DNA of 64,000 bases, taken from NCBI RefSeq assembly GCF_017794765.1, contig NZ_CP051236.1, positions 174,430 to 238,429 on the forward strand, given 5' to 3'. A program made the position numbers and the translations under genes. A model generated the notes under the pieces. It was not told the origin of the DNA, did not search any database, and saw only the letters and a program-made list of their open reading frames with translations. How positions within the stretch are numbered: position 1 is the first letter of the stretch; each line of letters starts with the position of its first letter. Positions 57,506 through 64,000 of the stretch are shown here, in pieces. The stretch comes from Nitratireductor sp. (lineage in GTDB: Bacteria > Pseudomonadota > Alphaproteobacteria > Rhizobiales > Rhizobiaceae).

Positions 57506-59190
57506 GCCTTGCCTCCCTTAGCGGTGGTCTTCTTTTTGGGCTGAGCGCCCCGTTTGCCTGGCACGCTTGTGGCCACCTGCCCCTTGTCGACGCGCTTGGA
57601 GAACTCGGTCTCACCTCCCTTTGCGAGAACCTTGGCCTGCTTGACCCACTCTTCGCGTTCGATACGGCCGGGGAAGGCGAGATAAGAGCCAACCCATTGC
57701 ACCTCGGCCTTCTTCCAGGCGGCGATCTGGTCGAAATGCCAGATGCCGAGCGCGTTCAGCTTTTTCTCATTGGCCGGCCCGATGCCCTTGACGCGGGTGA
57801 GGTTGTTGGCCCCGCCCGCGCGCGGCTTCTTCGTGCCGTGCGGCTGGCTGCCCGGATAATCGCCGGCATTGGCAATCTTGATCTCGCTGGCGGCGGGTGC
57901 GGCCTTGCTCGCAGCGGCGGCTTTCGGTTTCGCAGCGGTTTTGGGTTTTGCCGCCACGGTTTTCGGCGCAGCGGGAGCGGCAGCTTTTTCCGAAGATGCC
58001 GTGGTCGCGGCAAGCTTCGAGGTGGCGGGCTTCGAGGCAGACGATTTTGACGTCCGTGGTTTCGTGGCCTTTGCCGCAGAAGCCTTGGCGCCGGCTGCCT
58101 TTGCGGCAGACGTCTTTGTTGCGCCTGTCTTTTTCGACGCTGATCCCGACTTCTTCTCCGCCGCGCCTTGCTTCTTCGCAGCCGAAGCGGGTTTGGACGC
58201 TGAAGCCTTTTTCGCCGGCTCATCACCGGTGACCTTGGCCAGGTCTTCGCGCACCTCCGGCATGTCGATCTCGGCTTCGTCATCCACGCCCAGATAGGCG
58301 GCAATGACCTTCGGATCGTTTTTGACGAACTCGGCCGGCCCGTCGGAGATTTTCACACCGTAGTCGAGCACGATCACATGGTCGGAGATTTCCATCACCA
58401 CGCCCATGTCATGTTCGATGAGCAGCACCGAAACCTTGTGCTCGTCGCGGATATACTTCAGCAGCTCGTTGAGCTCGGCGGATTCACGCGGGTTGAGCCC
58501 CGCCGCTGGCTCATCCAGGCACAGAAGCTGCGGCTTGGTGCACATGGCGCGGGCAATCTCCAGACGGCGCTGGGCGCCATAGGGAAGATCGGCCGCAGGA
58601 TCGTCGGCACGATCCACGAGGTTCGTATGTTCGAGCCAGTACACCGCCCTGTCGACGGCCTCCTGCTGCGCCTTCTTGTAGCTTGGAAGACCCAGAATGC
58701 CACCGATGGAAAAGCCTGAAGCCACCATCAGCGGGTTGTGCTGGGCAACCAACAGGTTTTCCAGGACAGTCATGCCGCCGAACAGGCGAATGTTCTGGAA
58801 GGTGCGCGCCACCTTGGCCTTGTGCGAGATCTCGTGATCGGGCATGCGCTCAAGCAGGTAGACGGCACCGTTTCCGGTGGTCTTCCAGCGCTGTCCGCTG
58901 TCGGTCAGCGTTTCCACGTCATCCTGCTGCCGGCCTGGCCCGTGACGCATCACGATGCGCCCTTCGGTCGGCTTATAGAATCCGGTGACACAGTTGAAGA
59001 CCGTGGTCTTGCCCGCACCATTGGGTCCGATCAGGGCGGTGATATCGCCCCGACCGACATTGAAGGAGAGGTCCCCGACGGCCACAAGGCCGCCGAAGCG
59101 CATGGTCAGATGTTCGACGCTGAGGACCGGATCCCGGTCCCAGTTGGGCGTCGACTGATCAGAGTTTTTCATGGTCGTTGCCGCGTCCAT
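57502..59190 (-). CDS. livG: LivG ATPase fused to a Lys/Ala-rich linker and a helix-hairpin-helix domain
   Basis: A 562-residue protein. Residues 1-302 form a normal LivG ATPase: Walker A GPNGAGKT 55-62, signature LPYGAQRRLEIARA about 202-215, Walker B LLCLDEP 222-228, and the insert of about 30 residues (84-115) seen in rhizobial LivG. Residues about 325-435 are a Lys/Ala/Ser/Thr-rich linker like a histone H1 tail. Residues 463-525 (LTRVKGIGPANEKKLNALGI, then FDQIAAW) form a helix-hairpin-helix module like COG3743 or the C-terminal extension of rhizobial NuoE. A lone LivG is about 250-300 residues. The fusion is in one frame with no stop, so it appears genuine. Confidence 0.9.
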   Translation of the reverse strand: MDAATTMKNSDQSTPNWDRDPVLSVEHLTMRFGGLVAVGDLSFNVGRGDITALIGPNGAGKTTVFNCVTGFYKPTEGRIVMRHGPGRQQDDVETLTDSGQRWKTTGNGAVYLLERMPDHEISHKAKVARTFQNIRLFGGMTVLENLLVAQHNPLMVASGFSIGGILGLPSYKKAQQEAVDRAVYWLEHTNLVDRADDPAADLPYGAQRRLEIARAMCTKPQLLCLDEPAAGLNPRESAELNELLKYIRDEHKVSVLLIEHDMGVVMEISDHVIVLDYGVKISDGPAEFVKNDPKVIAAYLGVDDEAEIDMPEVREDLAKVTGDEPAKKASASKPASAAKKQGAAEKKSGSASKKTGATKTSAAKAAGAKASAAKATKPRTSKSSASKPATSKLAATTASSEKAAAPAAPKTVAAKPKTAAKPKAAAASKAAPAASEIKIANAGDYPGSQPHGTKKPRAGGANNLTRVKGIGPANEKKLNALGIWHFDQIAAWKKAEVQWVGSYLAFPGRIEREEWVKQAKVLAKGGETEFSKRVDKGQVATSVPGKRGAQPKKKTTAKGGKA

Positions 59191-60581
59191 CAGTGTCCCT
59201 CACCCTGAGCCACCATATCGGCGCCAATGCGTTTCTTTTCCTTCAGAACCACGGAGGGTTCCCGGGTCGAGATCAGACCGCGCGGCTTCCACACCATGAT
59301 GAGCACCATGGCGAGGCCGAAGATCAGCATGCGGTACTGCACCGGATCGAAACCGGAACCGAAGACCTGCTGAAGGAAGCCGAGATTGCGCAGCATCTCG
59401 ATGCCACCGATCATCACGACGGATGCGATCACCACGCCGACCTGCGAGCCGAGACCGCCCAGCACCACGATGGCGAGGATGATCGCCGATTCAAGGAAGG
59501 TGAAGCTCTCGGGCGAAATGAAGCCCTGCCGCGTGGCGAAGAAGGAGCCCGCGAAACCGCCGAACATGGCGCCAATGGAAAAGGCCGTGAGCTTTGTGTT
59601 GCGCGTGTTGATCCCCAGCGACCGACAGGCGATCTCATCTTCGCGCAGCGCCTCCCAGGCGCGCCCGATGGGGAGGCGGCGCAGGCGCATGGTCACGAAA
59701 TTGGTGATCAGCGCCAGGATGAAGATGATGTAATAGAGGAAAATGAAGCGCTGGATCGGATCATAGGCAATGCCGAAGAAATCGGCAAAGCCGCCCTCGC
59801 CCCGCTTGAGCTCCAGTCCGAAGAATGTCGGCTTCGGAATGCCCGAAATGCCGTCTGGGCCATTCGTGAACTCATACCAGTTCAACAGAACGACGCGGAT
59901 GATTTCACCGAAAGCCAACGTGACGATCGCAAGATAATCGCCGCGCAATCTGAGCACCGGAAAGCCGAGCACGATGCCCCAGCAGGCCGCCAAAATGCCG
60001 GCGAGCGGCAGGGCGAACCAGAAGCCGATGTCGAGATATTGCGCCAGCAGCGCGAAGGAGTAGGCGCCGACCGCGTAAAAGGCGACATAACCCAGATCGA
60101 GAAGACCGGCGAGCCCCACCACGATGTTCAGTCCCCAGCCGAGCATGATGTAAGTCATGATCAGGATAGCCAGGTCGATGAATTGACGATCCTTGCCCGG
60201 GAAGAAGGTGGTGAAGAAGAAGGGCAGCACCAGAGCGAAGGCAAAGAGCGCCCGCATCAGCCATTTGCCCGTTCCGGCAAAGCGCGTGCCGCTAGGCATT
60301 GCATCGGCAAACTTCCGCGTCAGCGGGCTGTCAGTCCTCAAAACAAAGAGATTGAGCAGGAGCCGCCCCGCAAAAACGACAAGGATCGAGATGATCCAGG
60401 CGCCCCAGCGCATCTTGAGATCAAGACCGCCGGGCGCGATGTCGGTGCGGATGCCGATGAAGAAGAAGCCGAGAACAGCAACCAGGAGGCCGGCAATGGC
60501 GGCGTCCTTGACCGAAGCGGCGAAGGAGTTGGGGTCGTTCTGCTGGGCAGCGACCGCCTTGTTCGAACCCGTCATCGCCAT
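59190..60581 (-). CDS. livM: Branched-chain amino acid ABC transporter permease LivM
   Basis: A 463-residue permease with about ten membrane helices and the LivM-specific long N-terminal part (about 1-120). The EAA-like cytoplasmic loop is RAWEALREDEIACRSLGINTRNTKLTAF. Its stop overlaps the livG start by one base and its own start overlaps the livH stop by one base, so livH, livM and livG are translationally coupled. Confidence 0.95.
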   Translation of the reverse strand: MAMTGSNKAVAAQQNDPNSFAASVKDAAIAGLLVAVLGFFFIGIRTDIAPGGLDLKMRWGAWIISILVVFAGRLLLNLFVLRTDSPLTRKFADAMPSGTRFAGTGKWLMRALFAFALVLPFFFTTFFPGKDRQFIDLAILIMTYIMLGWGLNIVVGLAGLLDLGYVAFYAVGAYSFALLAQYLDIGFWFALPLAGILAACWGIVLGFPVLRLRGDYLAIVTLAFGEIIRVVLLNWYEFTNGPDGISGIPKPTFFGLELKRGEGGFADFFGIAYDPIQRFIFLYYIIFILALITNFVTMRLRRLPIGRAWEALREDEIACRSLGINTRNTKLTAFSIGAMFGGFAGSFFATRQGFISPESFTFLESAIILAIVVLGGLGSQVGVVIASVVMIGGIEMLRNLGFLQQVFGSGFDPVQYRMLIFGLAMVLIMVWKPRGLISTREPSVVLKEKKRIGADMVAQGEGH

Positions 60582-61504
60582 CAGACCTTCTCCACTTCAG
60601 GCTGGCCGAGAAGGCCGGAGGGCAGGAAGATCAGCACGATGGCCAGGATCGAGAACGCTGCAACATCCTTGTATTCGACCGAGAAATAGCCTGACCAGAA
60701 CACCTCAATGAGGCCAATCAGAAGGCCACCCAGCATGGCGCCCGGAAGCGAGCCGATGCCGCCGAGCACAGCCGCGGTGAACGCCTTAACGCCGGCCAGG
60801 AAGCCAATGTAGAAGTCGATCACGCCGTAGAGCAGCACGAACATCAGACCGGCCACGGCCGCCAGTGCCGCCCCCATGACGAAGGTCAGGGAAATGGTGC
60901 GGTCGACATTGATGCCGAGAAGTGCCGCCATCTTGCGGTCCTGCTCACAGGCACGCTGCGCGCGACCGAGAGGCGTGCGGGTGATGAGGAGCGTAAAGCC
61001 CGCCATCAGCGCAACTGTCGTCAGGATGATGATGATCTGCATGTAGGAAAGCTGCACGACGATGCCGGTCGCACTTCCCTCCATCAGCGTGATGCCACCC
61101 TGGATCTGGGGCGGTAGCGGCTTGACGCGCGCGCCCTGCGTGATCTGCACGAAGTTTTGCAGAACGATCGACATGCCGATTGCGGTGATCAACGGAGCGA
61201 GACGGAAGGAGCCGCGGAGGGGCCGATATGCGAGCCGCTCGACGGTCCACCCCCAGGCGGAGGTGAAGAACATGGCCACGATGAGCACGATGAGCAACAC
61301 CACGGGCAGGAATGCAAAGCCGAGCACGGTCGTCAGGATGAGGAACATCGCCAGAGCGATGAACGCGCCGATCATGAAGACATCGCCATGCGCGAAATTG
61401 ATCATTCCGATGATGCCATAGACCATGGTGTAGCCAATGGCGATCAGCCCATAGATGGAACCCAGCGTCAGCCCGTTGATAAGCTGCTGGACGAAATATT
61501 CCAT
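60581..61504 (-). CDS. livH: Branched-chain amino acid ABC transporter permease LivH
   Basis: A 307-residue permease with about eight membrane helices, starting MEYFVQQLINGLTLGSIYGL. The family's GYTMVYGIIGMINFAHGDVFM and the loop RAQRACEQDRKMAALLGINVDRTISLTF are present. It pairs with LivM as the channel. It is the first gene of the liv operon. Confidence 0.95.
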   Translation of the reverse strand: MEYFVQQLINGLTLGSIYGLIAIGYTMVYGIIGMINFAHGDVFMIGAFIALAMFLILTTVLGFAFLPVVLLIVLIVAMFFTSAWGWTVERLAYRPLRGSFRLAPLITAIGMSIVLQNFVQITQGARVKPLPPQIQGGITLMEGSATGIVVQLSYMQIIIILTTVALMAGFTLLITRTPLGRAQRACEQDRKMAALLGINVDRTISLTFVMGAALAAVAGLMFVLLYGVIDFYIGFLAGVKAFTAAVLGGIGSLPGAMLGGLLIGLIEVFWSGYFSVEYKDVAAFSILAIVLIFLPSGLLGQPEVEKV

Positions 61505-61812
61505 GTATATGCAACTCCCCTGAAATGTCGCCCTTCAGGCGCATTTCTTATTTTTTCCCCTTGATAGTCGTAGAGGAATGACGCCCGATTGCAACGGCAA
61601 ATTTCCCACGACCGGCTCCAAACCGAAGGCCGGTTTTCCCGGCTCTTGTTGACGCGGGAAGCTAGCACTGGACCAATGCAATGTCATTGCATTGAAGTGG
61701 AAAAATTGCCGATATCTCGCGAATTTTATCGAAATTTGCCGCGAACGCGCATCAATATTGCAAGTTTGATACAAAAAAGAACAAAACAGTTCTACACCCA
61801 TCAGCAAATGAA
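61505..61812. other. Gene-free promoter region of the liv operon
   Basis: About 300 bases, AT-rich between about 61670 and 61800, upstream of livH on the minus strand. It contains a 21-base palindrome (see next entry) and probably the promoter; I could not assign -35/-10 elements with confidence. No gene seen. Confidence 0.5.
61674..61694. promoter_or_regulatory. Operator-like 21-base palindrome upstream of livH
   Basis: Perfect ten-base arms (CAATGCAATG and CATTGCATTG) around a single T. It lies about 170 bases before the livH start, in the AT-rich part of the spacer. The binding protein is unknown; no regulator gene adjoins it. Confidence 0.55.
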
Positions 61813-61841
61813 AAGCCCGCACCGACAACCGGTGCGGGCTT
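61813..61841 (-). terminator. Rho-independent terminator of mmsA
   Basis: A perfect 12-base stem (AAGCCCGCACCG with its complement) and a five-base loop, followed on the minus strand by TTTT. It lies about 35 bases after the mmsA stop. Confidence 0.85.
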
Positions 61842-61875
61842 CTCTCCAAACTGGAGAATGGGTGTGAAAACCCGC

Positions 61876-63372
61876 TTAATTCATTGTCGGAATGACGAAT
61901 TCTGCACCGTCCTTCACACCTGATGGCCACCGCGAGGTGACTGTTTTGGTTTTCGTGTAGAAGCGGAATGCGTCCGGCCCATGCTGGTTCAGATCGCCAA
62001 AGGAAGACGCCTTCCACCCTCCGAAAGTATAATACGCGATCGGCACGGGAATGGGGACATTCACCCCCACCATGCCGACATCGACACGGGCAGCAAAATC
62101 ACGTGCGGCGTCCCCGTCGCGGGTGAAGATGGCAACGCCATTGCCGTATTCGTGATCATTGGGCAGAGCGAGCGCTTCTTCATAGGTGTTGGCGCGTACG
62201 ACCGAGAGGACGGGACCAAAAATCTCTTCCTTGTATATCCGCATGTCTTGGGTGACGTTGTCGAAGAGGCAGCCGCCCATATAGTAGCCGTTCTCATAAC
62301 CCTGCATCTTGAAATCGCGCCCATCGACAAGGAGCTTTGCGCCCTCCTTGACGCCGAGGTCGACATAGCCCTTCACCCGCTCCAGTGCCTGTTGGGTGAC
62401 GAGCGGACCGAAATCGGCCGAGGCGTCGGTTGACGGGCCGACCTTGAGGCTTTCAACGCGCGGAATAAGCTTCTCGACCAGCCTGTCGGCGGTCTCCTTG
62501 CCGACCGGCACCGCGACGGACACCGCCATGCAGCGCTCGCCTGCGGAACCATAGCCCGCTCCGATAAGCGCATCGACCGTCTGATCCATATCGGCATCGG
62601 GCATGATGATGAGATGGTTCTTCGCGCCGCCAAAGCACTGGGCGCGCTTTCCGTTGGCGGTCGCGCGGCTGTAGATGTATTGTGCGATCGGGGTGGAGCC
62701 CACGAAGCCGACAGCCTTGATGTCCGGATCGTCGAGGATGGCGTCGACTGCTTCCTTGTCGCCATTGACCACGTTGAGCACGCCCTCGGGCAAACCGGCC
62801 TCAAGGAACAGTTCTGCAATGCGCATCGGTACGCCCGGATCACGCTCGGAAGGCTTCAGCACATAGGCGTTGCCGCAGGCGATGGCCGGCGCGATCTTCC
62901 AGAGAGGGATCATGGCCGGGAAGTTGAACGGCGTGATCCCGGCAACAACGCCGAGCGGCTGGCGCATGGAATAGACATCGATGCCCGGGCCCGCACCCTC
63001 GGTGTACTCACCCTTCATCATGTGCGGCGCACCGATGCATACCTCGACCACTTCGAGCCCGCGCTGAATGTCGCCCTTGGCATCCGGAATGGTCTTGCCA
63101 TGTTCGCGGGCGAGAAGCTCGGCAAGCTCGTCATAATCGCGATGCACGAGTTCAAGGAACTTCATGAGAACACGCACGCGGCGCTGGGGATTGGTCTTTG
63201 CCCAGCCGGGCTGTGCTGCCTTGGCGTTCTCGACGGCGGCGCGCACTTCTGCAGCGCTGGCAAGCGCAACCTTGCATCGCACCGTTCCATCCATGGGCTG
63301 CATGACATCCTGGCTGCGCCCACTCGTACCGGCGACATGCTTGCCGCCAATGAAATGACCGAAATCCTCCAT
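61876..63372 (-). CDS. mmsA: Methylmalonate-semialdehyde dehydrogenase (CoA-acylating)
   Basis: A 498-residue aldehyde dehydrogenase of the MmsA type, acting in valine (and thymine) breakdown, where it converts methylmalonate semialdehyde to propionyl-CoA. The catalytic Cys281 is in GSAGERCMAVSV. FGGAKNHLIIMPDADMDQ and PFNFPAMIPLW are typical of this CoA-dependent subgroup. It lies next to the branched-chain amino-acid uptake genes, in keeping with valine use, and diverges from a LysR gene. Confidence 0.95.
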   Translation of the reverse strand: MEDFGHFIGGKHVAGTSGRSQDVMQPMDGTVRCKVALASAAEVRAAVENAKAAQPGWAKTNPQRRVRVLMKFLELVHRDYDELAELLAREHGKTIPDAKGDIQRGLEVVEVCIGAPHMMKGEYTEGAGPGIDVYSMRQPLGVVAGITPFNFPAMIPLWKIAPAIACGNAYVLKPSERDPGVPMRIAELFLEAGLPEGVLNVVNGDKEAVDAILDDPDIKAVGFVGSTPIAQYIYSRATANGKRAQCFGGAKNHLIIMPDADMDQTVDALIGAGYGSAGERCMAVSVAVPVGKETADRLVEKLIPRVESLKVGPSTDASADFGPLVTQQALERVKGYVDLGVKEGAKLLVDGRDFKMQGYENGYYMGGCLFDNVTQDMRIYKEEIFGPVLSVVRANTYEEALALPNDHEYGNGVAIFTRDGDAARDFAARVDVGMVGVNVPIPVPIAYYTFGGWKASSFGDLNQHGPDAFRFYTKTKTVTSRWPSGVKDGAEFVIPTMN

Positions 63373-63517
63373 GAGGCTTCTCCCTGATTATGAAGTCGGC
63401 GTCATTGTCACCACTCATGCCCGGATTTGCAACGCGACGCGAACAGCAACCGTTGTGCGAAAATTAAAGTCGAAATAATATGTCGCGTGCGAAAAGTATC
63501 GAACGCGGGAGCAGTGA

Positions 63518-64000
63518 ATGAACTGGGACGATGTGCGCGTGTTTCTCGCCGTGGCGCGGGCAGGCCAGATTCTGGGTGCGGCGAAGCGACTTGGACTCAA
63601 TCATGCGACGGTCTCGCGCCGTGTTGCCGCGCTGGAAGATTCCATTGGTGCGAAGCTCTTTCACAGGCTGACAACGGGTACCGAACTGACGACCGCAGGC
63701 GAACAACTGCTTGCGACGGCAGAGCGTATGGAAGCCGACATGATAGCCGCGCGGGCCGAAATCGCAGGCGAGAGCGAGGATGTGACCGGCACTGTACGTA
63801 TCGGCGCCCCGGACGGATTTGGCGTAGCGTTCCTCGCCTCACGCCTGGGCGCGCTCACAGAACGCCACCCCGGCTTGTCGGTCCAGCTCGTCCCCGTCCC
63901 GCGCTCGCTTTCACTGTCGCGCCGCGAGGCCGACATTGCCGTGACGGTGGATCGCCCCACGGAGGGGCGACTGGTGGCCGCCAAGCTGGTGGACTATACG
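63518..64000 (+). CDS. LysR-family regulator, N-terminal part (cut by window edge)
   Basis: 161 codons are in the window. The helix-turn-helix is in VFLAVARAGQILGAAKRLGLNHATVSRRVAALEDSIGAKLFHR, followed by the linker helix and the start of the effector domain. It diverges from mmsA with 145 bases between, the usual placing of a LysR activator and its target, so it may respond to a valine-pathway intermediate. The spacer has two GTGCGAAAA sequences (about 63455 and 63487) that could be binding half-sites. Confidence 0.85.
   Translation, partial: MNWDDVRVFLAVARAGQILGAAKRLGLNHATVSRRVAALEDSIGAKLFHRLTTGTELTTAGEQLLATAERMEADMIAARAEIAGESEDVTGTVRIGAPDGFGVAFLASRLGALTERHPGLSVQLVPVPRSLSLSRREADIAVTVDRPTEGRLVAAKLVDYT

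Noticed and set aside
59178-60689. A 503-codon plus-strand frame opposite livM
   Set aside because: It is antisense to a clear permease gene and is dominated by Glu/Gln/Arg/His as expected from reverse reading of membrane-protein codons.

Overview
The window looks like a stretch of chromosome from a Hyphomicrobiales alphaproteobacterium, probably a Phyllobacteriaceae- or Brucellaceae-like organism. This is judged from gene content and order, not from any search. The pointers are an Omp19-type lipoprotein, the mdh-sucCDAB-SDR-lpdA cluster, phbAB next to divergent phaR, an RpoH2-type sigma factor preceded by an EcfG-type promoter, CarD next to fdxA, and a Suv3-like helicase. Genes are densely packed, the bases are GC-rich, and I saw no phage, integrase island, insertion sequence, CRISPR array or tRNA/rRNA gene.

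Layout. 1-2.4 kb: dapF-mtaB-ftsY on the minus strand (ftsY cut by the window edge). 2.5-4.7 kb: a DUF1328 membrane peptide, an Omp19-like lipoprotein and zapE. 5.0-15.1 kb: a TCA-cycle operon, mdh-sucC-sucD-sucA-sucB-SDR-lpdA, closed by a strong terminator. 15.1-19.4 kb: minus-strand genes for a small membrane protein, a TraB/GumN protein, XerC and an Uup-type ABC-F ATPase. 19.4-23.7 kb: thiamine pyrophosphokinase, then a TPP riboswitch and thiBPQ. 23.9-31.5 kb: an M48 lipoprotein protease, rpoH, carD, fdxA, an S4-domain protein and a Suv3-like helicase. 31.5-32.1 kb: a gene-free block rich in GANTC sites with DnaA-box-like sequences. 32.1-35.1 kb: polyhydroxybutyrate genes phbB, phbA and phaR. 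35.1-43.7 kb: an ACT protein, rpmF, mtgA, a polyprenyl synthase, a frameshifted hybrid histidine kinase, a cupin/MarR divergent pair, ispG and bdhA. 43.7-49.1 kb: a TetR-controlled RND efflux pump. 49.2-54.2 kb: DUF3309, an MFS transporter and pyruvate carboxylase. 54.2-55.1 kb: a gene-free mosaic of palindromic repeats. 55.2-61.5 kb: a branched-chain amino-acid ABC transporter. 61.9-64 kb: mmsA and a divergent LysR gene (cut by the window edge).

How the genes fit together. Much of the window is central carbon metabolism: the lower TCA cycle and the 2-oxoglutarate dehydrogenase complex, anaplerosis by pyruvate carboxylase, storage and re-use of acetyl-CoA as PHB (phbAB, phaR, bdhA), and uptake and breakdown of branched-chain amino acids (liv genes, mmsA). 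The thi genes supply the TPP cofactor needed by SucA. Isoprenoid synthesis is represented by ispG and a polyprenyl diphosphate synthase. Three separate genes (rpoH, DUF1328, DUF3309) carry sequences matching the EcfG general-stress promoter, which suggests a small stress regulon scattered through the window.

Most unusual points: (1) SucB has two lipoyl domains, and a perfect Shine-Dalgarno with in-frame ATG sits exactly before the second; (2) the LivG ATPase is fused to a long Lys/Ala-rich linker and a helix-hairpin-helix domain; (3) the 31.5-32.1 kb spacer has eight GANTC sites in about 450 bases plus DnaA-box-like sequences; (4) several large operator-like palindromes; (5) a one-base frameshift cuts the second receiver domain off a hybrid kinase.
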